This document shows, in pieces, positions 33,483-43,116 of a stretch of DNA of 64,000 nt. Position 1 is the stretch's first letter, and each line of letters begins with the position of its first letter. The DNA is from Acidisphaera sp. S103 (GTDB taxonomy: Bacteria > Pseudomonadota > Alphaproteobacteria > Acetobacterales > Acetobacteraceae), in contig NZ_LMUJ01000108.1 of the NCBI RefSeq assembly GCF_009765975.1, positions 58,952 through 122,951 of the forward strand. Reading direction: 5' to 3'. The notes below the pieces were generated by a model, which was not told where the DNA came from, did not search any database, and saw only the letters and a list, made by a program, of their open reading frames with translations. A program made the position numbers and the translations under genes.

Positions 33483-34427
33483 CTATGCCGGCGGGATCCG
33501 GAATCCGATACGGCCCGCCGTTGCATCGTAGAGGTAATCAGCACCTGCCAACACGTTTCTGCCTGTATTGATGCCGCTCCCGACGCGCCACTCCACCTGT
33601 GATGGCGCCGAGACTTCATTGTTATCACCGGTGACGAATGAATATTGCAGCGACGGTTCATTCGCCATATCCGCTGGCGGCGCCGATATGGTCACCGAGA
33701 TACCGGGGGGGAACGCGGTATCGTTCGGCAAGTTGGGGGGCACGGACTCGGCGCGGACCCATAGAATCATTGCACTGATGCCAGTATCCATCAGAAAGGG
33801 CAGATCAGCGTAATACTCGTCGGGACTGAAATCGCCCGATAGACCGACACTGCCTGAAGGCTGCATCCAATCCCTTCCAGAGGCATCGCCGGAGAGTTTC
33901 ATGAACGAGAAGCCTTCCATATTGCTTGCGGCCAGGCCGACATCGAGGCCCTGCGTGCTGATGATGTAGCCATGACGAAGATGCGTGCCCTGGTGGCGTA
34001 AATGCAGTAGCGGGTTGCGGGCTGGCCCTCCGTCGGCCAGCCCACCAATCCCGAAACCGATACCGAACACGCCGCCGGTGAAATCGGCCGGCTGGTCCAC
34101 CGCGAAAACCTCAATGTAGGCAACCGGATAGTCGCCCGTCCCGTCCCACGCAGCCGGCACGCCGATCACGACCGGCACTTTGACCCACTGGCCCTGGTAG
34201 GTCTTGCCGCTGCTGATATAGCCGAATGCGATGTCCTGAGACGGATCGAACGCCTGATAGTCGGGGCCAAGGACGGTTCGAGGCACCAATATCCCGACCG
34301 ATCCCGTATCGACCAGAAAAGCGTGCGACGCCCCGCCCCCCAGCGCAGCACTGACATGCAAACCGTTCACCAGGTTCGAGTTCGCGGTGAATGGCACATG
34401 ATAATGCATCTGATTCGACTGACTCAT
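33483..34427 (-). CDS. Putative pepsin-like aspartic protease with two DTG motifs
   Basis: 314 residues from ATG 34427, with AGGAGG 5 bases before it. Two aspartyl-protease signatures sit one in each half: FLVDTGSVGILVP (about residues 37-49) and FLMDTGISAMILW (about 213-225). Each has the hydrophobic-Asp-Thr-Gly pattern of a pepsin lobe. Between them are a pepsin-like strand pattern (FGYISSGKTYQGQ) and GVFGIGFGIG, which matches the DGILGLGF of A1 pepsins. There is no obvious signal peptide, so it may act in the cytoplasm, or another route is used. Bacterial A1-like proteases are uncommon. It could equally be a non-peptidase homologue. Confidence 0.6.
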   Translation of the reverse strand: MSQSNQMHYHVPFTANSNLVNGLHVSAALGGGASHAFLVDTGSVGILVPRTVLGPDYQAFDPSQDIAFGYISSGKTYQGQWVKVPVVIGVPAAWDGTGDYPVAYIEVFAVDQPADFTGGVFGIGFGIGGLADGGPARNPLLHLRHQGTHLRHGYIISTQGLDVGLAASNMEGFSFMKLSGDASGRDWMQPSGSVGLSGDFSPDEYYADLPFLMDTGISAMILWVRAESVPPNLPNDTAFPPGISVTISAPPADMANEPSLQYSFVTGDNNEVSAPSQVEWRVGSGINTGRNVLAGADYLYDATAGRIGFRIPPA

Positions 34428-34644
34428 CCATGCCTCCTGTTTCGGCGCTTGTGACCTGCATAAATCGGCTGGTGGCGTCCTTCGGATCGGGTCACGCTGC
34501 AGTAAAACCACGGCTTCCGCGCAATCGACCTGCCCCTATTGTCGGGTGGCCGTCTATTCTTGGGGTTGGAAGAATTCAAACTGTTCTTTCGATATCTTAA
34601 ATGACGGCCCGCCCTGCTTCAACATCAAATTGGAGGTTCGCTGT

Positions 34645-34827
34645 CCCGTCGATGGCCAGGAGCAAACGATCAGACCCAACACGCTGGTGTCCGTACCCGG
34701 TGGTACAGTGCCAGCACACCGGGGGCGACTGCTGGAGTGGACCATTCCAGGCAGCAACGGCGATTATTTCCAGGCGACGGAGACGTTCGCCGCGATCAAC
34801 AAGCGGTTTTCGATTGAGTTCGTGGGT
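34645..34827 (+). pseudogene. Degenerate duplicate of the cupin gene
   Basis: The frame here reads VDGQEQTIRPNTLVSVPGGT, RLLEWTIPGSNGDYFQA and FAAINKRFSIEFVG. These match the cupin at 32990-33430 almost residue for residue over its C-terminal half, with a deletion of the HTFTN segment and of KMQAEGGFDPEK. No start codon and no N-terminal half. It overlaps the stop of the enolase-superfamily gene. Confidence 0.7.
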
Positions 34828-35933
34828 CAGATCTCCACACGCCGAGCAGCGAGGGCTTCCTCGTTCATTGTCAGGCCGAGACCGGGGCCAGTGGGCAAAT
34901 GGAATAACCCGTCGATCGGTAGCGGCGGGTTGTCGAACACAGCGTGGGTGCGGGTTGAGGGATCGTTCCACTCGGCTGGCTTGGTCCCTTGCAGCAGCGA
35001 GGCCACGACGTGCAGGTTTGCCACGTGGCCGATCATCGGCTGGGTCTGGTGCGGCACCAGTTCCACGCCGTGCGCATGCGCCAGGGCGGCACAGCGTAGC
35101 AGGCCGGTGATGCCGCCCATCTTGACGATGTCGGGCTGGACCATGCGCACGCCGGCGTCTATCAGGTCGGCCAGTCCCGCCAGCGTGTAGGTTTGCTCAC
35201 CGGCCGATACCGTAATGTCCAGCTTGCGCGCCACCTCGCCCATCACATGAATATGGTAGTGCTGGACTGGTTCTTCGAACCACCAGAACTCCAATTCCTC
35301 CAGCGCTCGGCCGACGCGGATCGCGCCGCCGGACGTGTAACAATTATTGGCATCGAAGGCCAACGGAAAGCCGTCGCCGACCAGCTTTCGCACCGCCCGC
35401 GCTTTGGCGATATCACCTGGAATATCGGCATCCAGAGTGGTTCGATTGTTATCGAACCGGATCTTCACCGCCGCCGGCCTGTCGCGTAACCGAGCCTCGA
35501 CAACGCGAACGACAGCGTCGATATCGCGGTCGCCGTTGCCGCCGATCGAGGCGTAGAATGGCAGCGCCGTCTTCCAGGCACCGCCGATCAGCTTGTAGAT
35601 CGGCAATCCGGTCAGCTTGCCCTTCAGATCCCATAACGCGATATCCAGCGCCGCCATCGCGCCGGTCAGCGCACCCTCTGGCCCCAGTTTCACCAGCGTG
35701 TGCATGGCCTGATCCAGCAGCACGGCATGATCCAGCGGGTCGCGTCCCACCAGCATTGGCGCGATGTCGTGCACCACCATGCCCAGCGACGCTCGGCCGC
35801 CTTGCATGGGGGATGCCTCGCCGATGCCGATCAGACCGTCATCGGTATGAATGCGGACGAAGGCACTGCGCTGTGATGGCTTGTCGGTGGCGGCCCAGGC
35901 GACCTGGAAGGCCTCGATTCGAGTGATCTTCAT
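34827..35933 (-). CDS. Mandelate racemase/muconate lactonizing enzyme family protein
   Basis: 368 residues of the enolase superfamily. The N-terminal cap is MKITRIEAFQVAWAA. The barrel supplies the base in AVKIRFDNN (KxR), metal ligands Asp in LAFDANNCY, Glu in WFEEPVQH and Glu in SAGEQT, a VQPDIVKMGG Asp and the PHQTQP His. This His-Asp pair is as in mandelate racemases and acid-sugar dehydratases. The substrate is a carboxylate, exact identity unknown. It starts 1 base after the stop of the binding-protein gene, so transport and metabolism are probably linked. Confidence 0.87.
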   Translation of the reverse strand: MKITRIEAFQVAWAATDKPSQRSAFVRIHTDDGLIGIGEASPMQGGRASLGMVVHDIAPMLVGRDPLDHAVLLDQAMHTLVKLGPEGALTGAMAALDIALWDLKGKLTGLPIYKLIGGAWKTALPFYASIGGNGDRDIDAVVRVVEARLRDRPAAVKIRFDNNRTTLDADIPGDIAKARAVRKLVGDGFPLAFDANNCYTSGGAIRVGRALEELEFWWFEEPVQHYHIHVMGEVARKLDITVSAGEQTYTLAGLADLIDAGVRMVQPDIVKMGGITGLLRCAALAHAHGVELVPHQTQPMIGHVANLHVVASLLQGTKPAEWNDPSTRTHAVFDNPPLPIDGLFHLPTGPGLGLTMNEEALAARRVEI

Positions 35934-35934
35934 G

Positions 35935-36945
35935 TCAGCTTCCCTCCACGTCCTGGCTTTCCTCGAAGAACATATCCTTCCAACTGTCCGGCTGGCGCTT
36001 CAACCGCCCGACCTTGTGCATGAAGACGGCGAAGTCCATGACCTTCATCGGGACAGTCGTATAGACGACATCCGGATCGGCCACCCAGCCGGCCATCTGC
36101 TCGACGCTGGCGTGTTTGTCGCCGGTCAGTTCCAGATAGATCTGCGCCGTCGGCCGAGGATTCGAACGAATGAAATCATTCGCCTCCTGCTGCGCCGCCA
36201 GCACTGCGGCACAGACTTTCGGATTGGAGTCGTGATAGGCCTTGGAGGTCAGCATGACGCCATTCGTGTGCATGCCCCCGGTGATGTCGTACGACTTGAA
36301 CACCCGATGCACACCCGGAGCGGCCTGTTCGTAGTAATAGAACGGCGAACTCGCCAGATGGCAGTCGATCTCCGACCGTCCGCCCAGCAGTTCGGCCATC
36401 GCATCCGGATGCGCCAAGGTGACGGTCAGGCTGTCCAACCGGTCGTACGCGGAAAATCCCCACTGATTGGCGGCGGCCATCTCCAGAGTCAGGGCATGGC
36501 CGGTGATCTTGACACCGGGCAGCGCGATCTTGTCGTGTTCGGTCAGATCGGTGATGGAATGGACAGCCGGATTGCGGGTCATCAGCACGAACGGCATCGA
36601 CTGCAAGGCCGACAGCGCCTTGATATCCCGCCCGGTGCCGGCGGTCTTGTCCCACAACGTCGCCAGCGTGGTCGAACCTGGCCCGATGAAGCCGACCTGC
36701 CCGGCCAACAGCGCGTCGATCTGTGGCCCCGGGCCGCCCAGCACGGACCACTCGGTGCGCAGGTTCGGCAACCCGACCTTGGCGGCATGGCGTTCGACCA
36801 GATGCTCGTGCTCCATGACCATCATCGACATGTAGCCGAGGCCGTATTGCTTGGAGATGCGGACGATCGAATCCTCCGCCCGCACGCGCCGGCTGACGAA
36901 CGGGCTGGCGAGCAGCGCCAGTCCCAGGCTACGGCGGTTCAGCAT
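35935..36945 (-). CDS. ABC transporter substrate-binding protein, NrtA/SsuA-like
   Basis: 336 residues from ATG 36945. A Tat-like or Sec signal (MLNRRSLGLALLASPFVSRR) leads into a periplasmic binding fold (RISKQYGLGYMSMMVMEHEH, LRTEWSVLGGPGPQIDALLA, GQVGFIGPGSTTLATLW). Relatives bind nitrate, sulfonates or taurine for ABC uptake. No permease or ATPase gene is nearby, so it must pair with distant components or act as a sensor. Its stop is 1 base from the start of the enolase-superfamily gene. The MFS gene lies just upstream. Confidence 0.82.
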   Translation of the reverse strand: MLNRRSLGLALLASPFVSRRVRAEDSIVRISKQYGLGYMSMMVMEHEHLVERHAAKVGLPNLRTEWSVLGGPGPQIDALLAGQVGFIGPGSTTLATLWDKTAGTGRDIKALSALQSMPFVLMTRNPAVHSITDLTEHDKIALPGVKITGHALTLEMAAANQWGFSAYDRLDSLTVTLAHPDAMAELLGGRSEIDCHLASSPFYYYEQAAPGVHRVFKSYDITGGMHTNGVMLTSKAYHDSNPKVCAAVLAAQQEANDFIRSNPRPTAQIYLELTGDKHASVEQMAGWVADPDVVYTTVPMKVMDFAVFMHKVGRLKRQPDSWKDMFFEESQDVEGS

Positions 36946-37061
36946 GCGGTCGTTCCCCTCCCCTTGCATTGGGGAGAAGACGAATGCGGTTCAGTCTGCC
37001 CGTCAAGCCCGCCGAACCGGGGTGGCCAAAACAAAAGGCCACCCCGTCCCGTCCGGCGCGG

Positions 37062-38345
37062 TTACTCGGCCGGCAGGATCTCCATGTCGGCGACCAGCAC
37101 CTTGCCCTTGGTTTCCGGCCCTGCCAGCAGTGAGCAGACGAAGCTGATCAACGCCAGTGACGTCAGCACCAGCATGGGCATCGCGAAACCGAAGCCCTCG
37201 TTGACCGCGATATAAGTCAACACCGGCGCGACAAGTCCGGCGAAGATCGCCCCCTGGTGGTAGCAGAACGCCACCGCGGTGGCCCGCACCTCGGTGGGGA
37301 AGCGTTCACTCAGATAGCTGGGGTTCTGTCCGTAGATCGCGCCCGCGCAGGCCCCCTGCAGGGTGAACGCGATCACGATGGTCGTGTAGTCGGCGGTGAG
37401 CAAATAGATCGGCGTAAGGCAAAAGCCCAGGATCGCCGGAATGATCATCGCCCAGCGGCGGCCGATCTTGTCGGACAAACCGCCCCACAGGAAGCTGGCG
37501 ACGAACGTTGCCGCGTTGGTGAACACCAGCGGCCACCCGACCGCCGACGGCGACATATGCAGGTCGCGCGTCAGATAGGTCGCGAACAGGCCAAACACCG
37601 AGTAGTAAACGATGAAACCACTCGCCATCCACCAGCAGGCGGTGATGGTGTTGAGGATCATGCTGCGCCGGAAGATCGCGATCAGCGGCGCCTTCACTTC
37701 GGCTTTCTTCGCTTTCTGGATTTTCTGATTCTCCACCCAGACCTCGGGTTCCTTCACGTAGAAGCGGATCCAGACCACTGCGAGGGCCGGCAGAACGCCC
37801 ATCCACAGCATGCCGCGCCAGCCGATATACTGGAATATCGTAGCATACAGCAGTGCCGACAGCAGGTATCCCAACGCCCAGGACCCTTGCAGGATACTGG
37901 ACATCAGCCCGCGGGAGCGAGGCGGCCAGGTTTCCATCGCCAACGCGCAACCGGCCGGCCACTCCGCGCCCATGCCCAGACCCAGTAAGGTCCGCGCCAC
38001 CAGCAGGAAGACGAAGCTGGGGGAAAATCCGGCGGCGAAGTTGCACAGCGAGTACCACAGGATGGAGATCATCAGGGGTGCCTTGCGACCCATTCGGTCG
38101 GCCATCCAGCCCGCCACGACCGCCCCGAACAGCCGGAACCAGAGGGTCAGCGTAAAGACGATTGTGACGGCAGTCAGCGGCTCATGGAACTCCTTGGCGA
38201 TGGCGACCATGATGACCAGGAAGACGGTGAAATCGAAGGCATCCAAGGTCCAGCCGAGCCAGGCGGCGATGAAGGCGTACCATTGGTCTTTGGTGGGTTC
38301 CCGCCACCATGGTACAGCATCTCCCGCTTTCGAAACATAAGACAT
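37062..38345 (-). CDS. MFS transporter, metabolite:H+ symporter type
   Basis: 427 residues with about 12 membrane helices. The first loop has the MFS signature GWMADRMGRKAPL and the second DKIGRRW. Features of the family: WLGWTLDAFDFTVFLVIM, GMGAEWPAGCALAMETWPPR, SYLSERFPTEVRATAV. The pattern matches aromatic-acid/sialate:proton symporters. TTG 38360 is a possible earlier start, but GGGAG sits 8 bases before ATG 38345. The gene precedes the binding-protein and enolase-superfamily genes on one strand, suggesting uptake and use of an acid. Confidence 0.88.
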   Translation of the reverse strand: MSYVSKAGDAVPWWREPTKDQWYAFIAAWLGWTLDAFDFTVFLVIMVAIAKEFHEPLTAVTIVFTLTLWFRLFGAVVAGWMADRMGRKAPLMISILWYSLCNFAAGFSPSFVFLLVARTLLGLGMGAEWPAGCALAMETWPPRSRGLMSSILQGSWALGYLLSALLYATIFQYIGWRGMLWMGVLPALAVVWIRFYVKEPEVWVENQKIQKAKKAEVKAPLIAIFRRSMILNTITACWWMASGFIVYYSVFGLFATYLTRDLHMSPSAVGWPLVFTNAATFVASFLWGGLSDKIGRRWAMIIPAILGFCLTPIYLLTADYTTIVIAFTLQGACAGAIYGQNPSYLSERFPTEVRATAVAFCYHQGAIFAGLVAPVLTYIAVNEGFGFAMPMLVLTSLALISFVCSLLAGPETKGKVLVADMEILPAE

Positions 38346-38539
38346 ATTGAAGACTCCCAAGTTTTTGTTTTGTTATCGTAATGGAATGTCGGGATGTAGT
38401 CCCGCCTCCGTTAGGTAGTGTGCCTGAAGACAAAGGCCGCTCCAACCGGTTTTCATCGGGTTTCCGGGCGCCGGTGGTTAATCTTGCGCCATCATTGCCC
38501 AGGCCACACATTAGGGACCAACAAAAGAGGACTACCCGC

Positions 38540-39907
38540 ATGGACTTCGATCTGTTTGTCATCGGCGGCGGTTCGGCCGGCGTTCGCTGTGCCCGCATAT
38601 CCGCCGGCCACGGCGCCAGCGTCGGCATCGCTGAGGAACGCCATTGGGGCGGCACCTGCGTCAACATCGGCTGCGTGCCGAAGAAGCTTCTGGTGCAGGC
38701 CGGCGAGTATGGCGGCTGGGCCGAGGACGCGGCCGGCTTCGGCTGGACCATCACCAAGGGACCGCATGACTGGGGCAAGCTGATCGCCGCCAAGGATCGG
38801 GAAATCACCCGGCTGGAAGGCATCTACCGCAAGCTGCTGTCGGGTGCCGGGGCCACGATATTCGACGGACGCGCGGTGCTGGTCGATCCCCACACCGTGG
38901 AGGTCGCGGGCAAGCGGGTGACCGCCAAGAATATCGTCGTCGCCACCGGCGGCTATCCCGAACGCCCGGACATCCCGGGGGCGGACCTGGGCATCATTTC
39001 CGACGACGCGTTCTACCTGAAGACCATGCCCCGGCACATCGTCATGGTCGGGTCCGGCTACATCGCCGTCGAATTCGCCGGCATTTTCCGGGCGCTCGGG
39101 GCCGAGGTGCACCTGGTGTATCGCCAGCCGCTGCCACTGCGCGGGTTCGACCAGGACGTCAGGGAATCGATGGAGGAGGCGCTGGCGGCGCAAGGCATCA
39201 TCTTGCATCCCAACAGCACGCCCGCGAAGGTGGAGGCGGACGGCGACCGCCGCATCCTGGCGCTGGGCGACGGGCGGACGCTGACCACCGACATGGTGTT
39301 CTTCGCCACCGGCCGGCGGGCCAACGTCAAGGGGCTCGGCCTGGAGGCGGCCGGGGTCGAACTGAATTCCAAGCACGCGATCAAGGTCGACGACCAGTTG
39401 CGCACCACGCAGCCGCATATCTACGCCATGGGCGACGTGACCGATCGGGTGAACCTGACCCCCGTCGCGACAGCCGAGGGCCATGCGCTAGCGGATTCGC
39501 TGTTCGGCGGCCATCCGCGAACGGTTTCGTTACGGAATATTCCGTCCGCGGTGTTCACCACCCCGCCGGTCGCCACGGTGGGTCTGACCGAGGACCAGGC
39601 CGCCGCGCTGTGGCCGGTAGACGTCTATGTGACCCGCTTCACGCCCATGCGGCACAACCTGTCGGGACGGGCGCGCAAGACGATGATGAAGCTGGTGGTG
39701 GACAAAGCCACGCAGAAGGTCGTCGGCGCGCATATGCTGGGCGAGGACGCGGCGGAGATCATCCAGGGCATCGCCATCGCCGTCGTGATGGGCGCGACCA
39801 AGGCGGATTTCGACCGCACCATCGGGATTCACCCGACGGCAGCGGAGGAATTCGTGACGCTGCGCACCCGAACCCGGACAACGGATCTGGCGAAGGCGGC
39901 GGAGTAA
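38540..39907 (+). CDS. gor: Glutathione-disulfide reductase
   Basis: 455 residues from ATG 38540. FAD motif DLFVIGGGSAGVRCARISAG, redox-active pair in GGTCVNIGCVPKKLL (CxxxxC), NAD(P) motif VMVGSGYIAVEFAGIFRALG, and the C-terminal HPTAAEE with the base His. The second motif's following residues (VYRQPLPLRGFDQD) fit NADPH specificity. It keeps glutathione reduced. Divergent from the MFS gene, and followed by a hairpin terminator. Confidence 0.9.
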   Translation: MDFDLFVIGGGSAGVRCARISAGHGASVGIAEERHWGGTCVNIGCVPKKLLVQAGEYGGWAEDAAGFGWTITKGPHDWGKLIAAKDREITRLEGIYRKLLSGAGATIFDGRAVLVDPHTVEVAGKRVTAKNIVVATGGYPERPDIPGADLGIISDDAFYLKTMPRHIVMVGSGYIAVEFAGIFRALGAEVHLVYRQPLPLRGFDQDVRESMEEALAAQGIILHPNSTPAKVEADGDRRILALGDGRTLTTDMVFFATGRRANVKGLGLEAAGVELNSKHAIKVDDQLRTTQPHIYAMGDVTDRVNLTPVATAEGHALADSLFGGHPRTVSLRNIPSAVFTTPPVATVGLTEDQAAALWPVDVYVTRFTPMRHNLSGRARKTMMKLVVDKATQKVVGAHMLGEDAAEIIQGIAIAVVMGATKADFDRTIGIHPTAAEEFVTLRTRTRTTDLAKAAE

Positions 39908-39945
39908 AAACCCCACATCGACTGACAACAACCTAATATTACTGG

Positions 39946-39981
39946 CATCACGAAGAACTCCGACCGGGTTTCTTCGTGATG
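39946..39981 (+). terminator. Hairpin after gor
   Basis: CATCACGAAGA (39946-39956) pairs perfectly with TCTTCGTGATG (39971-39981) around a 14-base loop, 39 bases after the gor stop and 50 bases before the next start. There is no long T-run, so termination efficiency is uncertain. Confidence 0.5.
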
Positions 39982-40030
39982 CCCACGATCAACGACAAAA
40001 AGTTCGGCAAAGACCGAACCGGAGGAAACG

Positions 40031-41605
40031 ATGAAAAGACGCACATTCCTGGCTGCCGCCACGGCGTTGACGGCACTGGCCCGCCCCGCCATCGCCGCCG
40101 GCACCAAGCCACTGATTTTTGTGCCGCAGGCCAATCTGACCAGCCTCGACCCGGTCTGGACCACCGCCACGGTCACCCGCAATTTCGCGCTGATGGTCTA
40201 CGACATGCTGTATGGCCGCGATCAGGCCTTCGTCCCGCGTCCGCAGATGGTCGAGGGCCACGTGATCGACGACGACGGCAAGCGCTGGACGATGAAGCTG
40301 CGTGAAGGCCTGATGTGGCATGACGGCACACCGGTGCTCGCGCGTGATTGCCTCGCCAGTCTGCAGCGCTGGATGAAACGCGATGCCGTCGGCGTCACCA
40401 TCAACCTGCGCGTCGACGCGATCGAGGCACTCGACGACCGCACCCTGGTCTGGCGGCTGCGCAAGCCGTTCCCGCTGCTGGCGCATTTCCTGTCGAAGGT
40501 GCAACCGCAACCGGTGATGATGCCGGCCCGCCTGGCCGCCACCGATCCGTACAAGCAAGTGACCGAGATCGTCGGAAGCGGGCCGTTCCGGTTTCTGGAG
40601 AAGGAATACGTCTCCGGCAGTACGGCGGCGTTCGCGAAGTTCGACCGCTATGTCCCCCGCAACGAACCCGCCTCCTACACCGCCGGCGGCCATCACGTAC
40701 TTCTGGATCGGGTGGAATGGCGCGTCATCCCCGACAGCGCCACCGCCGCCAATGCGCTGGCGGCGGGTGAGGTGGACTGGGTGGAACTGCCCCAGCCCGA
40801 CCTGATCCCCATGCTGAAGGGAAAATCGGGCATCACCACCGGCCTGCTCGACCTCTACGGCACGGTCGCCATCCTGCGGCCCAATCACCTGAACGCGCCC
40901 ACCAGCAACGTCGGGGTGCGGCGCGCCATGTTCGCCGCCGTCGACCAGAAGGAAGCCATGCTGGCAACGATGGGCGACGACCCGACGACGTGGCGCGCGC
41001 CGATGGGCTACTTCCTGCCGACGTCGCCGTGCGCCAACGACGCCGGCATGGACTTCGTCCGCAAGCGGCACAGCATCGATGAGGTGAAGCGCATGCTCGA
41101 CGCGGCCAAATACGGCGGCGAGAAGATCGTCTTCATGCACCCCACCGACCAGATTGCCTACAACGCGTTCAGCACGGTGGTGGTGGACGCGTTCCACAAG
41201 GCCGGCCTGAACGTGGACGAGCAGATGACCGACTGGGGCACCATCGTGCAACGGCGCCCCTCGAAGGAACCACTCGACAAAGGCGGCTGGTCGATGTTCC
41301 CCGCCGGCGCGCCGGGTCCCGAATATGTCGATCCCCTGCTGGCCAACACGCTGCGCAGCAACGGATCGAAGGCATGGTTCGGCTGGCCCGACGATCCGGC
41401 GCTGGAGGCCGCCTACGAGGCATGGATAGACGCCCCGAACGACGCCGAACGCCGCAAGCAGGAAATCGCATTCCAGGCCGCGGCGTTCACCTCGGTGCCC
41501 AGCATACCGTTGGGGCAATATCTGCCGCACGCCGCATGGCGGTCGAACGTGACGGGATTGGTGAAAGGATCGGCACCGGTGTTCTGGGGAGCAAAGAAAG
41601 CGTAG
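40031..41605 (+). CDS. ABC transporter substrate-binding protein, peptide/nickel type (SBP_bac_5)
   Basis: 524 residues. Signal peptide with twin Arg (MKRRTFLAAATALTALARPA), then the family pattern: FVPQANLTSLDPVWTT, LREGLMWHDGTPVLARDC, VGSGPFRFLEKEYVSGS, and RRAMFAAVDQKEAML. These bind oligopeptides, nickel or dicarboxylates for ABC uptake. No permease genes adjoin. The MFS gene follows 109 bases later. AACCGGAGGAAACG before ATG 40031 is a strong ribosome site. Confidence 0.88.
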   Translation: MKRRTFLAAATALTALARPAIAAGTKPLIFVPQANLTSLDPVWTTATVTRNFALMVYDMLYGRDQAFVPRPQMVEGHVIDDDGKRWTMKLREGLMWHDGTPVLARDCLASLQRWMKRDAVGVTINLRVDAIEALDDRTLVWRLRKPFPLLAHFLSKVQPQPVMMPARLAATDPYKQVTEIVGSGPFRFLEKEYVSGSTAAFAKFDRYVPRNEPASYTAGGHHVLLDRVEWRVIPDSATAANALAAGEVDWVELPQPDLIPMLKGKSGITTGLLDLYGTVAILRPNHLNAPTSNVGVRRAMFAAVDQKEAMLATMGDDPTTWRAPMGYFLPTSPCANDAGMDFVRKRHSIDEVKRMLDAAKYGGEKIVFMHPTDQIAYNAFSTVVVDAFHKAGLNVDEQMTDWGTIVQRRPSKEPLDKGGWSMFPAGAPGPEYVDPLLANTLRSNGSKAWFGWPDDPALEAAYEAWIDAPNDAERRKQEIAFQAAAFTSVPSIPLGQYLPHAAWRSNVTGLVKGSAPVFWGAKKA

Positions 41606-41714
41606 TCACAAATGTCGGACCTTGGCCTTGACTTCACCAAAGGCGGCAAATAACGCTTGACGATCAAGGACGACCGGCAAACCAACGCCGACAACAGGAT
41701 CAGGGGAAACGACA

Positions 41715-43004
41715 ATGATGGGCTTGCGCATGCGCTGGGTACTCGGCGCGCTGATGTTCCTGGCCGGCATGATCAACTATCTCGATCGGTCGGCACTCGG
41801 TGTCGCCGCCCCCCTGGTGCGAGCCGACCTCCACCTCGACGCCGCGCAGCTTGGCATCGTGTTCAGCAGCTTCTCGTTCGGCTACGCAATATTCTGCTTC
41901 GTCGGCGGCTACGCGTCAGACCACTACGGCCCCCGCCGCGTGCTCGGCGTCTCCATGGTGCTGTGGTCGGTATTCTGCGGCTTCACCGCGGGCGCCTGGA
42001 ACCTGACCTCGCTGCTGATCGCCCGCATCCTGTTCGGCATGGGTGAGGGCCCGATCGGCTCGACCTTCAACAAGACCGTCCGCAACTGGTTCCCCCACGG
42101 CCAGCAGGCCACCGCCGTCAGCGTCGGCAACGCCGGCACACCACTGGGGGCGGCGGTATCAGGACCAGTGGTCGGGCTGCTGGCACTGAATTTCGGCTGG
42201 CGCGTCGCGTTCGTCATCATCACCCTGATCGGCCTCGTCTGGACGATCGCCTGGTTCGCCATCGCCACCGACCATCCATCCGAAAACCCCCGCGTCAGCC
42301 CCGAGGAACTCGCTGAATTCGAGGCCGGCCAGAAGACCCAGCCGCCGCCAAGCGGCACCCGCAAGCCACTCGGCGAATTCCTGATGCGGCCGGCGATCCT
42401 GGCCACCGCGTTCGCGTTCTTCGGCTATTCCTGCATCCTGTTCTTCTTCCTGACCTGGTTCCCCACCTATCTGGTCTCGGCGCGCCATCTGAGCCTCGCC
42501 AGCATGAGCTTCGCCACCATGATCCCCTGGCTGGTCGGCTTCGTCGGGCTGCTCGTCGGCGGCCCGGTCTGCGACCTGATCTTCCGTCTCACCGGCAATG
42601 CGATCCTGGCCCGCAAGCTGGTCCTGGTGGTGTGCCTACTGGTCGCCGCCGCCGGCATCGCGATGGCCGGAACCGTCGAAACCGTGACCGCCGCGATCAC
42701 CCTGATGACCGTGTCGGTGTTCTTCATGTACATGACCGGCAACACCTACTGGGCGATCGTCCTCGACACGGTGGAGCAGGATCGGGTCGGCGGCGTGTCC
42801 GGCTTCGTCCACTTCATCGCCAACTGCGGCGGCATCGTCGCCCCGCTGGTCACCGGCTTCATCGTCCAGGCGACCGGGTCCTTCTACGCCGCCTTCATGC
42901 TGATCGGCGCGGTGGCGGTGCTGGGCGCGGCAGGCGTGGCGGTGTTCGTCAGGGCACCGGCGTCCGACCCAATCAGGCCGATGCTGCGTCCAGCCGGAGG
43001 CTGA
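41715..43004 (+). CDS. MFS transporter, anion:cation symporter (ACS) type
   Basis: 429 residues from ATG 41715. The first helix holds FLAGMINYLDRSALGVAAPL, a very characteristic ACS-family start. Then the MFS loop GGYASDHYGPRRVLG, GMGEGPIGSTFNKTVRNWFP and a central loop with EFEAGQKTQPPPSGT. Twelve membrane helices. ACS carriers take up hexuronates, galactonate or 4-hydroxyphenylacetate. It follows the peptide-type binding protein but no linked catabolic enzyme is adjacent. Confidence 0.88.
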   Translation: MMGLRMRWVLGALMFLAGMINYLDRSALGVAAPLVRADLHLDAAQLGIVFSSFSFGYAIFCFVGGYASDHYGPRRVLGVSMVLWSVFCGFTAGAWNLTSLLIARILFGMGEGPIGSTFNKTVRNWFPHGQQATAVSVGNAGTPLGAAVSGPVVGLLALNFGWRVAFVIITLIGLVWTIAWFAIATDHPSENPRVSPEELAEFEAGQKTQPPPSGTRKPLGEFLMRPAILATAFAFFGYSCILFFFLTWFPTYLVSARHLSLASMSFATMIPWLVGFVGLLVGGPVCDLIFRLTGNAILARKLVLVVCLLVAAAGIAMAGTVETVTAAITLMTVSVFFMYMTGNTYWAIVLDTVEQDRVGGVSGFVHFIANCGGIVAPLVTGFIVQATGSFYAAFMLIGAVAVLGAAGVAVFVRAPASDPIRPMLRPAGG

Positions 43005-43116
43005 CCCGGTCCCCGGAACGATCATCGGGAAGGCGTGAACGTAGACGCGGGCACTTTCCATACGGTGGCGTAACTGTTTAGTGCGGTTGTGTCCTTCTCG
43101 ACTGTAGAGGTTCCCG

